Assembly: GCF_007655135.1 (NCBI RefSeq)
Contig: NC_045131.1
Span: forward strand, 8,370,001 to 8,434,000
Reading direction: 5' to 3'
From: Punica granatum
Lineage: Eukaryota > Streptophyta > Magnoliopsida > Myrtales > Lythraceae
DNA length: 64,000 nt
Within the stretch, counting starts at the first letter, position 1. Each line of letters starts with the position of its first letter. Both the position numbers and the translations under genes were made by a program. Under the pieces are notes generated by a model. The model saw only the letters and a list, made by a program, of their open reading frames with translations. It was not told the origin of the DNA and did no database searches. Of the stretch, positions 22,371 to 33,060 are shown piece after piece.

Positions 22371-22759
22371 ATCACGACCATCATGCAGTTTGTCTTCTCC
22401 AGGGGCGCCATTGTAGCAGCAAAGCTTTGATCCAGATTTTCTGCAAGGAAAGCTTTGCCGGGACGGGAAGAAGCCTTCTTTTGCTGTTCTCTTGCTATCA
22501 TATAGGAACAAATGTCGGTGGGGGGGAAAAAAATTAATTTGTACGCAACCTTTTTTTTTTTTTAATGTAGAGTCGGTGTTTGGAGAAATATATATCTATC
22601 TACACCGGGTGCATATACTGATTTACTAATTTGCCCAAAAAAAATTTGATTCTTGATTTTCTAACTTCTGATTTTGATTGCTGTACAATATACAAGGATT
22701 GATCATTGATGATTTTTATTTTGCAAACTTAGTGACGAAGCAATTAAAATTGTGGGACT

Positions 22760-23202
22760 CCTCTTTTTTTTTTTTTTTTTTTGGAATTAGGGGCCGAAGC
22801 CAAGTTACAAATTAAGCAAAGCACAAACGAGGGTTATATATAGCAAGTGACCTACACATTTGGGAATGGTATTAAGTCCCATTGGCCCTATGATAGCCCG
22901 CCTAGCAAGTCAATTTGCACAAATATTGCCCACTTGCCAATCCAGGCTAAGGAGATCCCAAACACGATTCACAAGACCATGGAGTGATGGAGAAGACCAA
23001 CCATTAACTGAAATCAATCCCTTGACAATCTATGAATCAACTTCTAGGATGATACTTATGAAGCCTGGGGACAAGGCCGGGCCTGATCGAGGCCCGAAGC
23101 AACTCTCTAAAACTCGGCCACAACCGATGAAGCGATCCCAATATTATGGATGAAGCCACTAATCCAATTGCCTTCACTATCTCTAATTAAACCACCTGCC
23201 CC
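22760..23202 (-). mobile_element. 5'-truncated LINE with RNase H remnant and poly(A) tail
   Basis: The minus strand reads IILEVDS, LVNRVWDLLSLDWQVGNICA, LARRAI and GLNTIPKCVGHLL, the C-terminal part of a LINE RNase H domain interrupted by stops. It then ends in a 3' sequence (GGCTTCGGCCCC) and a poly(A) tail (plus-strand T-run 22764-22782). A 13-bp target duplication AAATTGTGGGACT is at 22747-22759 and 23203-23215. Only about 440 bp survives, a typical 5'-truncated insertion. Confidence 0.9.
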
Positions 23203-23744
23203 AAATTGTGGGACTTGATTTGATTGCTAAATCTGATGAAATCAGATCTGGTAGGCCGCAAGCACTTGCATGTGTAGTAAATTTCATGGTCTAACTCTAT
23301 CAAAATGCCAACTTGGTGAGATGATTTGGAACAATAATTTCTCCAATGAGGGGTTTCATCGAGCAGAGCTACTCAAGATCGATTTATTTAAATATTAAAA
23401 CCTAGCAAAAAAAGAAAAAAAAAAGCGGAGCTTCAACACTTGACTTGCAAGTCTAACGAGTTTTTGAACTTGTAAGTTGCAAGTACAATAGAGATAATGG
23501 CAGAATATAGAGCTCATAGTTTCCCTGATTACCGTATCGATTTGGGAATTTAATATTACTAATATCTCTCACACCTTATCGAATGGCAAAATTCACTGTA
23601 GACATAATTTATTTTTAGTGAGCTGACTCAACTCAAATTAAAATAATCGAAATTTGTTAAACTTTAAGATATCACAGTGAACAACAAAAAAAATATTACG
23701 AGTATCTCTCACTGTTATAACTCCCATTATTAATTTTTGGACAT

Positions 23745-24308
23745 ATTACACAATATCACCCGACGTTTGACGTTTGCGTGGAATCTAATACATCCTTTAA
23801 AAATTATCTGAAAATGTCTAATGTTTCACTTTTATTTCAATTCTAGCCCATCATTATTTTTCCGTGTAGAATTGATGAAAAACTGACATGGAATGTTTAT
23901 GAGACCAATATTAATATATATATATATATATTATGTAGGAAAAATTAGCGTCATATAGCACAACATTTAATACTTATCTCAAATTTAGTCCATTCCTAAA
24001 AGAATTTGGCCGATTGTGGGCTAAAAGTGGAATCCATAAGAAACGTTATGCATTTTCAAATTATTAATTTTAAAGGATGAATTAGATTTGAAATTAATAT
24101 TTTATGTAATTTGTCCGGCATAATATATTAATTTTTGGGCCACAAATGTGCCATGTCTAATTTTTCATCAATTTTGGACGAAAAATTGAGTGTAGGCTAG
24201 AATTGAAACAAAAACGAAATTTTAGGTATTCTCAAGTAATTTCTAAAGAGTGGGATACATTGACGCAAACATCAAATATTCGAATATATGGGGTAATTTC
24301 CCTTTAAT
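23745..24308. mobile_element. Foldback (long inverted-repeat) element
   Basis: The left arm (about 23745-23900, with CGTTTGACGTTTGCGTGGAA, TTTCAATTCTAGCC and GATGAAAAACTGACATGG) is mirrored by the right arm (about 24140-24305, with CCATGTCTAATTTTTCATCA, GGCTAGAATTGAAA and TTGACGCAAACATCAAATATT). The loop includes a TA repeat (23914-23931). No ORF. Confidence 0.8.
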
Positions 24309-24344
24309 TTCTCAATAAATGCAGGTCTAAGTTATCTAATTGAA

Positions 24345-24532
24345 TCAATGTGGATTGATTTAAGCGTTCGGCGCTTGTTTCGCTTAAACAAGGTCTCGGA
24401 TTTGAGTTCTTGTGGATGTAAAAAATCCACGCTGCGATAGTTTTACAATTTAGTGGACCGATCCGACTCGACTGGATTAATCGGGGCCCAATTAAGTTTA
24501 TGAATACAAGAGTTCACACCGAAAAAAAAAAA
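24345..24532 (+). mobile_element. tRNA-type SINE with 16-bp target duplication
   Basis: The 188-bp body has an internal B-box-like GGATTTGAGTTCTTG and ends in an A-run. It is flanked by AAGTTATCTAATTGAA (24329-24344) and AAGTTATCCAACTGAA (24533-24548), two mismatches in 16. The body aligns over its length with 51301-51487 and in part with about 31600-31733. Confidence 0.85.
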
Positions 24533-24690
24533 AAGTTATCCAACTGAACAGTTACATTTATACACCATCCGAATAAGAAATCAAGTAACCGTCTAGATAT
24601 TCCTTTCGCAAATTGTCTGTGACTTTCACCCTTCTGCTACTCAATATTTATGGCCCATCAACTATTTTATACCTCTCATCATTAAACAAA

Positions 24691-25328
24691 GGGGAAATTA
24701 CGCCATTATCCCAACCTTTACATGTTATTTTAGTTTTATCTCTACATCGATTTTTTTAGGTAGTCTAACGTTAATAGTTTGGTTTCAAATTTACATCGCT
24801 GTTAAAGTTCCATCCATTTTTGACGAAATTGCTGACGCGACCCGTTAATTACTTGACGAAGCTCACTTAGAGAGTGTATGGATCCGGATATAAGTGAAAA
24901 CTTGCACCATATATCCTAATATTTTTGTTATTTCTCAATTTTATCCTAATATTTTAATGATTTCTCAATTTTATCATAATATTTTGACAGTTTCTGAATT
25001 TTATCCTAATATTTTACTCTTTTCTCAATATTATCCCAACGAGTTGGGATAAATTTGAGAAATTATGAAATGATTGGGATAAAATTGAGAAAACATTAAA
25101 AGGTTGGGATACATGGTATTATTTTTTCATATATTGGAACCCACACACTCTCCACATCAACGCCGTCAAACAATTAACATGCCACGTCAGCATTTCCGTT
25201 AAAAATGGATGGAATGTTAATGATAGATTTGACACCAAATCATTAACGTTGAGATATCTCAGAAAAAAATTGACGTTGGGATAAAATTAAGACAACATAT
25301 AAATGTTGAGATATATGGTGCAATTCCT
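24691..25328. mobile_element. Foldback (long inverted-repeat) element
   Basis: Left end GGAAATTACGCCATTATCCC matches the reverse complement of the right end (ATATATGGTGCAATTCC). The arms run for about 300 bp each: TTCCATCCATTTTTGACG mirrors TTAAAAATGGATGGAATG, and AGAGAGTGTATGGATCC mirrors GGAACCCACACACTCTCC. The left central part has four near-repeats of TTTCTCAATTTTATCCTAAT. No ORF. Confidence 0.85.
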
Positions 25329-26190
25329 ACATTTCTATGAAATATCTCTCTCTCTTCCTCCTTACGTTTAAGCTTGCTAAGACTTGGCTTGGCTGGCCAA
25401 CTCTCAATTTTCGGTCAAATCTGATTATGGAGTTTCATATACTCGGAACAAGTTTTAAATTCTTGTGTACAACTTCCTTTTTTTTTTTTGGGTTCCCTGT
25501 ACAACTTTCAAGTTTAGAAACATATAAAAAGAAACTTTCTTTGGTTCTTTTCAATCTACCAAAATCTTTAAATATACCTGATTTAAATCAAATTTCTATA
25601 AGAAAAAGTCTTCCTAAGGGAAGAGTACTTCAGAAAGCCATTATGGGATCTACACGAATTGAGAAAGTTTGAATAAACTGATCATACTGACCACTGATTC
25701 TTTGTATTTTCTATCTGGCCGATCTAACTGTTTGGTTTGGGGTTGCGACTTGTGAAGATAGTTATACAAATCAAAAAATTATCAGAGGATGTGATTGTCT
25801 CGGACTCTAAACCCCCTATATTTTTAGAAAAAAAACGAAAAGAGTATAGTGCGGTGCAGTGATATATACTTTCGCTTGATAATTCAAGATATTTTAAATT
25901 CAAAACTCGTTGTAAAATTATTTTTACCACTTTATTAGTTAATATGATTTCTACTTCATTTTGTAAGGCCCATGCCCGTGAGCTTCTCTTTGTAACCCGG
26001 AAAAACTCAGATCCGGTTCAAGCATCAAGCAGAAAGCCGACCGAACCGGTTTCACCCCATTTGGCCAAAACCGGACCAGACCAACTGTGGCCACCCGTTT
26101 TCCCTCTCCAAAGAGGTTTTCCGTTCACCGGCGAAAACAGAGCCCCAGTTTCTGTGCTCCGCCGCTTCCCACTCTCTTCTCCGCCCGAAG

Positions 26191-27357
26191 ATGTCGATCC
26201 TCCAAATCGCTCCGCCACTTCCCCACACCCTCCTCTCCTTCTCAAGAGCGCTAGTCCCTCCTTCCCACCATCGCCTATTCCTCCACTCGAAACCCTCCAA
26301 CCTCACTCTCCCATTCCGCCCCGCCCCCATCCGTATGGGCGGCGGCCCCAGAACGTACCCCGGCGGCGTCTCCAAGTGGCAGTGGAAGCGGATGCAGGCC
26401 AAGAAGGCCAAGCAGCTCCTTAAGGCTCGACTCACCCGCGAGCGCCAGATTTACGAAATGCGGAAGCGGGCTGAGCTCAAGGCCGCCGTGTCCGAGCTCG
26501 AGCGGCCTTGGGAAGCCGTGAAGCGCGCACCGACCCTCTTCTCCGTCAGCGCCGATGAGCAGCTGAAGGTCCTCGCCGACCGGTTCCAGAAGCCTGGCGG
26601 CTTCGACATGTGGACTGAGAGGGACGGCCCCGAGCTGTTTAAGGCCATGGACGGGCTGCCCTCTGCTAGGTTCTTCCCTAAGGGGGTTGTGCACAGCGTG
26701 AAGCCCTACGGGAAAGTTGCTGAATTGGAGGGTTCGGTCGAGGATTCAGGCTCCGGCGGGGAGAGTGAATTAGATGAAGAGCTTGATGATTATGGGGAAG
26801 ATAGGAGGATCTCTAGTCGGAGGTTGAGAGGTGGTGAACTGGGTTCGGGATTGGAAGCTGAAAATGGCGGTGTAGTTGGAAAGCAGATTGTTCGTTATCA
26901 GAGGAACCGGAGGAACTCGAGCATTGGATACAGCCAATTGGATGATGTCGAGGAAGGGGGTTCGGTTTCAGGAAGTGAAGATGATGCTGGATTAGGCGAA
27001 CAGAGGGTTGGGAATGAGCGGAATAAGAGGATTTCTGCCGGTAGGATGAGGGGCAGGGCTATGTATAATTCGGAGGATGGTTTAAGATCATCGGGCTTGG
27101 ATTTGAAGAATGAAGGCAAAAGTAAAGGGAGGCTGGCGAAGAAGGGCATTTCGAGAAAGTCTGGGGCACTGGGCAAGGGAGGTTCAAGAGAGAGTGGCTC
27201 TGTTCGAGTCGGTTTTGACAGGAAACAGAGAGGAAGCGAGGAGGGTTATGGTGATGGGTTGAGGAGTGGTAGGAACAACAGAATAAGAGAGTCGAGAGAT
27301 TCGGATTTGGAAGTTTACGATATGAGCTTGCAAGAAGATGGTAGTTACAGGCTGTGA
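26191..27357 (+). CDS. RH33/EMB1513-type protein, helicase-extension domain without helicase core
   Basis: Single-exon 388-residue protein. Residues about 1-47 are basic and Ser/Pro-rich without acidic residues, consistent with an organelle transit peptide. The core begins at residue 49 with MGGGPRTYPGGVSKWQWKRM, then KKAKQLLKARLTRERQIYEM, ELERPWEAV, LFSVSADEQLKVLADRFQK, PGGFDMWTERDGPELF and LPSARFFPKGVVHSVKPYG. GGPRTFPGG-NKWQWKRMHEKKA-like sequence is the N-terminal extension of RH26/RH31/RH33 DEAD-box helicases. The rest (about 190-388) is charged, Arg/Gly/Ser-rich and low-complexity. No DEAD, SAT or Q motif follows before the stop or in the next kilobases, so I read it as a standalone relative, perhaps the EMB1513 group (memory, uncertain), rather than a helicase. 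A truncated helicase gene is the alternative. Confidence 0.8.
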   Translation: MSILQIAPPLPHTLLSFSRALVPPSHHRLFLHSKPSNLTLPFRPAPIRMGGGPRTYPGGVSKWQWKRMQAKKAKQLLKARLTRERQIYEMRKRAELKAAVSELERPWEAVKRAPTLFSVSADEQLKVLADRFQKPGGFDMWTERDGPELFKAMDGLPSARFFPKGVVHSVKPYGKVAELEGSVEDSGSGGESELDEELDDYGEDRRISSRRLRGGELGSGLEAENGGVVGKQIVRYQRNRRNSSIGYSQLDDVEEGGSVSGSEDDAGLGEQRVGNERNKRISAGRMRGRAMYNSEDGLRSSGLDLKNEGKSKGRLAKKGISRKSGALGKGGSRESGSVRVGFDRKQRGSEEGYGDGLRSGRNNRIRESRDSDLEVYDMSLQEDGSYRL

Positions 27358-27895
27358 ATGCACGGAACTAATGAAATGTAAAGTATATAGCCTACATCGC
27401 GGATCAGAAGAGTGGAAATGCAGGAACTGATTTCAAGAAAAGACTTCGCTTATCTGCATACCGTGATGCTGGGTTTGGCATGAGCAGTGTTTAACTTGAA
27501 CATGGGTAAGGTGATGGCAGGTAATATTGGATACAATTTGGACATGTGCACGAGGATATCGTAGTTGTTTCATAAGATGTGTTTACTTCAACTGAGAATT
27601 ATTGACCCATTTGCAATTAATGCGATACCTAATGTTAGTATTATCGAACATCTTTCATGGTTCCGGGTTGTTTATGGCATACAGTTTGAAACTTTTGGCT
27701 TCAACTGATCATCTTGAGTACGGAAACGAAGTGAGCTGCTGAAAGCCTGAAACAATATGTCCGCTCGCTATATGTAAAAACACGCTCTGCTTGTAATGAG
27801 AATTACAATCGAGTTGTTCACTTGGAAATTCATGGGCGGTGCATTACACAGATCAGATGAGGGGATAATCAAGACTGAAGTCATGGAATTATTTT

Positions 27896-28138
27896 ATGCG
27901 ACTATCGCTTGGACTTATTTTTATGCAGATTATGTATGACTTCCACGAAGTTCTCACTGAAACTTGTGGAGCTGAAGATTTTGTTCGTGGTGTACAAGTT
28001 TGGCTCGCCATGCTAACCGACTATATAGATCTTAAAGAATCAGAGAAAGGGATGATGATTGACAGGCAAAGGTTTTTAGTCGCTTTATTGCCTGACCAAC
28101 TGAGACATTCTATTGTTATGAATGAAGTTTACATTTAA
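27896..28138 (+). other. Unassigned open segment with acceptor-like start
   Basis: An open stretch of about 80 codons with natural-looking composition (DFHEVLTETCGAEDFVRGV, LKESEKGMMIDRQRF, LPDQLRHSIVMNEVYI) and TAA end. A TTTTTATGCAG acceptor-like site precedes it at about 27920-27930. It could be a relic or terminal exon of a gene I do not recognise, or a distant exon of the upstream gene. No family is claimed. Confidence 0.3.
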
Positions 28139-29181
28139 TTGACATGCTAGATTTTTTGACACGAGAAATGTTTCTTGCCGTAGAAGCAAATGTCCTGTAG
28201 CAGAGTATAGGCACTTTCTGAAGCAACTTGACCTTAAAATTTTGCTTCTGAGATATCATAGTGCACGATCTTCTACTAGGGAAATTCCTCGGAGAACAAT
28301 TCCCGGTCAGTCGCCTACATTCTTCAACTCTAAGTCGATTGCGGTTCAAGATTCTGATAGCAAGCTCTGCACAACACATTTCAATGACGAACTAAGATAA
28401 ATTTTCTCAGTGGCTGAGATCAAATGCAGGTGAAATGGAATTGAGTGAACTGCTTATTTTGGATCAGGATACTCTGCAGTTGAGTATAGCATATTTGATT
28501 ATCTCTAGTCGGTAATGTGCGATGAAACATCATCTGTTATCTGTTCTCGTCGATCTCTTACTGGAGATCAACAGATAAACATATTACTAAAGGTGTCACA
28601 TCCAGGATAAGGTGTCACATCCCGAGTCATTGAGCGAAAACGATGTGAAAATTGAAATCCCACGCACCATGCCAACACTGTTCTGAGCTTCTGTGGGACT
28701 TATCGGCTTGTTCGATCTTTTGGAGGAAATGAACTGATGAGTTGCTGTCTCGTCTCCTAAAAGCAAGTGCATCAAAAAGGACAGGTTTGCTTCAGTCGTT
28801 GGGATTTTCTCTTTCTCCTCTTCCATTGCTACTATCTTTGACGATATTGAGGATGCATGCACTTACAGTAGGTGATGTTCCATTATGCTGATATGATAAG
28901 ATTCGTGAAAGAGATTTGAAACGTGAAACTGCGATATCCTCGGATCTTTTGCTGTCTATCAAGAGCCGATCATGCGAGCCAGACTGCCGATGACTGATGA
29001 TCTCATGACTTCCACATATGATGTATCAAAAATGATATGATACTTTCAATTCCAATTTGGACCCCATTTCTTAATTCCAATTTGGTTCTTCTTCTTCTTC
29101 TTCTTTTTGGACCTGTAGTTCGTGTGTAGTCTCTCCATAATTAGAATTAGATCTGGGAAGTTTGATATCTTGATTTAAATC

Positions 29182-29207
29182 TCCTCCTCCTCCTCCTCCT
29201 CCTCCTC
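29182..29207 (+). repeat. (CTC)n microsatellite
   Basis: About eight to nine CTC units, preceded near 29088 by a run of CTT units. Confidence 0.9.
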
Positions 29208-31596
29208 TCTCTTCTTCGTTTTTTTTTTGGGGAACGGGTATCCTCACCCTATAATTGGATCATTGAAAAAAAAAATTCATCATTATTTATCTCTAGTAAA
29301 AACAGATCCTGGAGAGCCATCGTATGACACAGAGCCCTTGTGATGTGGAAACCAATCTAAAGTCGTTAAGTTTGTCAACGTGAGTACAATTTATGACTTG
29401 TGAGGATATTCTCTTAACATGTATATATATATTTTTTGGGTGTAATTCTGTAACATACTTATCTTCATACTAAAGCAAGACATGGCCATATTTTCCATTC
29501 TTTACATCTTCGATTGATGTACTCGCTACGGACTACACTATCAAGAAATTTGATTGTCGCTAGCTAGCTAGCGTTAGGAGTTGGGACAGCCAAATATTGA
29601 AGCAGCTTCTCATCGAACAATATAGATCACTAAGCAAACCATAGGGGCCATTTCGGAACTGCGTGCAGATTACTGGGGGGAATTCGAAATCAACCGAAAT
29701 AGCACCTGCCCCAGTCTTCACCTTCACTTTTTTTTTTTGGGGCAATCTTCACCTCACATTCCAAAGGTGTAATCGGGGGGTCATGTTACCCAAATCGATT
29801 CCAACCCACCAAGACCCTCCCACCATTGGATCTCACCATAGCTTTTCCGAGCTGAAAGTATCAATTAATGATAATGTTCTTGTTACCATTAGCAATATAA
29901 GTTTAATTATAGATCCTAATATTATACTATTGTAGCATGTTCCATTTTAGTAGACATGGAGTGTAATTATTGGGGCAAGCACCAACTGGTTTTGCAACTT
30001 GTGGCTGAGAATGAAGACATTCTTCTCAGCGTTTGTGCTTAATTTGTTTTGCTTTAAAACAAAATTTTGATCATTATTCAGCATAAGTACTCTTTATATA
30101 TTCTTTATTATATTGTTGTGAATTGTCTGGAGAAAGTGCTCTATAAGTACAATTTGACGAAAAATGTTCCTCCATCTTCTCCTCTTTAGTCTTCCTTCTT
30201 ATCATCGAACTTCCTCTCTGTATTACTGTGCGACGAGATGATGCTAATTAGTCTATTATTGATGTGCGAATGTGCCGCAAATTCTCAGGTCAAACAATGA
30301 ATCGATTCAATAAAAAGTAGATGCTACATTAAGAGAACGATCGATACGCTCCGATAAGATGGAATCTGTCATTCGAAAGACTTCTCTCAGCTATTTCGAG
30401 CCTTGTGTGGCTAGACCACATATGCACCATCAAAATTAGCAAAAGAAAACGATGTGTTTCTTTTTTTTTCTTTTTTACCCTTTCTCCTTTTATGAGATCA
30501 TGAAAATCACGTGGTTATATAAAAAAAAAGAAAAAATTACAGACACACACACTTTGGGCTACTCTGTGGTTGACACTTGATAAATGGATAAATTAGCTTT
30601 TATGTGTTGGCAGTGGCACTAGATTAGAGGTTGACCCCTCTGCTTAGTTCACACTTCATACTCAAATTTTGAAATGGAGATAATATGCATTTTGGATAAT
30701 CATTGCTTAGCTTTTGGAGTGGTGGTCAACATATATATATATATATATGTATATATATATTTATCTGACCGACAGCTATTGGTGTGTTTGAAAGAAAGAT
30801 CAAATTGCATCCGCAAGATTACACCTTGTCCCTCCAATCAATCACAATCCAAAATGATGTCTACATATTATCCCCCTATATAAGTATATGTATATATTAA
30901 AAGATAATTACATTAGATATTATGAAAAAAGACATGGGTGCATTTGGATTCCTGATAACATTTCGCTTTATGAATCCCCACGCTTTGAACTATTACACAG
31001 CATTATTTCCCATGATTGCGTGAGTAAATTAACATGGTGGCTCTCTGTGTTGATAAAATAGGCATTAACCGAAGTTTGCTATGCATGTCATGCTCCATCT
31101 CGTGTGAGAGTTCGTGGCTGACGTCTATAACAGAAGTCGTCACAAAAAGGAAAACATTAAGATTAATGTTTATTTCCCATATTAACAACGATAATAAACT
31201 CAAATGTATCTACGAGTATTGAGCATGAGAAATTTCTTGGCCTTTAGGCTTGAGATTCAGTGAAGTATCATGATATGGCAGCGATGGAAAAAATAAAAAG
31301 AAAAAGGAAATAAAAAAGGAAAACCTTTAACGCGAAGATTGTACGGTCTTGTCGAATATCAGTAACTGATAATTCCACCAACAATCTCAAATGTATCTAC
31401 CCTTATTCTCAATAAGCAAAATTTTGCTTTCGAACTAATAAAATATTGTCGAGTGGTTAGAAATTTCAACTCTTGTAAAGAGAAAAATGCCAATCCGAAT
31501 TATGGAAATGGTACTTATTGGGAGAAAGAATAATTTTAAACTATCAATTTTCTGAAATTATGAGAGCAATATATCCCACAATTTTCTATACCTAAA

Positions 31597-31733
31597 AAAA
31601 TTTTAAGTTCGAGTCTTGTTAATTAAAAAAAACTCTTTGATTGAGAAAATTTTTATACCTTAATGACCCAACCTAACTTATATTGGATTAATTGGGCTCT
31701 ACTGAACTTTTGAATATCAAATTACATACCAAA
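31597..31733 (+). mobile_element. SINE fragment
   Basis: TTAAGTTCGAGTCTTGTTAA (B-box-like), then AATGACCCAACCTAACTTAT and ATTGGGCTCTACTGAAC, aligning with the 3' two-thirds of the SINEs at 51301-51487 and 24345-24532. Confidence 0.6.
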
Positions 31734-32919
31734 ATATGATCTAACTTTCATCTTCTAACCCATGTAATTTGTATTATATTATTTAATTACCATTCGATTA
31801 AAAAAGTAATTGTAATTGTAACCGAAAAATTGGTAAAAATTTAATCGGAAAAAAGAAGTAATAATAATTTCATAAAATAACTAGGAATTTAAACGTCGTT
31901 GTTCAATGGCAATATGCGCACTTGGGGATAAAGAGGGAGAATCCCATAGTCCCAAAAGAGATGGCAAAAGAAAATGGGGACAAAAAAAAAAGGGTGAATA
32001 AGAACCAAATCTCACCAAACCTAACCCAATACAATCACAAATCACTCTCGATCATTACACAAAAGGCCAATTACGGCATGTGATTTTTTATTATTCCTGC
32101 AGTTTCAATTTTTGGGCCAATATTATGCCTGCAGTTGAGTCAGCTTTTATATATTTTCGAACATATAAATATTCCTAAGCAGCTAGTTGGCTTCTCCCAG
32201 TCGACTACTAGAACTTTTGTTCTTTCACATTGGGAACGTGTAAAATATGCTATAACACTACAAAAAAAAACACTTTTCTCGATAAATGGGAAGATGCCAT
32301 TCACTTCAATTCGACATAGTCAATGGGCTTGTTTAGTGAACTATATAGTCTTTTGAAAACAGGCGTAACGTGTTATGTGGTAGATTCAATATAATAGAGT
32401 ACTTGCAAATGTCATAAAAAATACATAGATATAATTTTAAGAAATGAAAGAACTCATATACCGTTTAGAATATATCTTGTCTTATCGGAATTGAATCGAT
32501 TATCATTTAGTCAACTTCAGATTAAGAGAGGTGGGAAGAATTATTTGCTCGAAACTCAGATTAATTCCTCGAACCGACATCACGTATGGCTTGAAAGACA
32601 GAGGTTTCTTGCAAAGAACAATCTGTATGAGGACGGACAAAGAATGAAAAAGTAGTAAGCAAACCCATGAATAGCAAATCCCAATAGATTTAGTCTAGTG
32701 ATTAAAGAAGAGTTTGTGTATCCATTCAATTTCAGATTCAAAACCCATTGGAGTCACTAAGGCGCCTTTGAGGTGATTACGCACTCCATACGTCACCGAT
32801 GATTTATAGAGTCTCAAGAATTAATCAGGTGAAGCCTATACACCGCGAGTTAGCAATATTGTTAGCTAGCCTCGATATATATAATCTATAACTAATCTAA
32901 AAGTGCAGAACTTGAAAGA

Positions 32920-33060
32920 GGGTGTAGTGTTGTGGTGTACGTCATCGCTTCTCAATCCAAGAGGCGTTGCGTGTTCAATTCTCGTAGTGAGATTATTCGT
33001 ACCTTTTTATTAGTTATTAAAATTTTTATTATATTGTACTAGACACACTGATCTGCTTTG
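32920..33060 (+). mobile_element. tRNA-type SINE-like sequence
   Basis: GTGTAGTGTTGTGGTG (A-box-like), CCAAGAGGCGTTGCGTGTTC with AATTCTCG (B-box-like), and an AT tail TTATTAGTTATTAAAATTTT that resembles the tail of the element at 19490-19640. Confidence 0.45.

Larger units (their letters stand above)
19190..22411 (-). pseudogene. Degenerate PI31 copy with transposon insertions and RNase H capture
   Basis: Exons align with the intact gene at 13114-16266. Exon 1 is split (22411-22371 and 21500-21354) by the TRIM at 21501-22370. One base is missing in the exon 1 stretch that encodes RATRPSF in the intact gene (near 21480-21485). The exon 2 acceptor reads CGG instead of CAG (21208). Exon 3 has an in-frame TAA at 20808-20806. 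Homologues of exons 4 and 5 are absent, as intron 3 runs directly into exon 6 (about 20675-20640). Exon 7 begins at 20463 with GDDLRYF, then runs into an RNase H-type domain before PI31-like tail sequence (RDQQR, NPPSM, LDLTRYL) resumes. An exon 9 relic with PDLQHLPGG is at about 19195-19240. The gene cannot make PI31; transcription is possible but not shown. Confidence 0.92.
18985..22635. repeat. Tandem duplication, copy B (degenerate PI31)
   Basis: Direct-orientation homologue of 12930-16420, enlarged by transposon insertions and reduced by an internal deletion. Confidence 0.85.
23203..26100. other. Repeat-filled spacer before the RH33-type gene
   Basis: Mostly two foldback elements (23745-24308 and 24691-25328) with a SINE between them (24345-24532), then promoter sequence of the gene at 26191. 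No coding support was found. Confidence 0.6.

Noticed and set aside
26018..26694. Minus-strand ORFs of 65-139 codons across the RH33-type gene
   Set aside because: Antisense shadows of the GC-rich coding exon, whose plus-strand product is conserved.
26191..28138. Full DEAD-box helicase gene
   Set aside because: No Q, DEAD, SAT or HRIGR motif appears in any frame downstream; only the N-terminal module is present.
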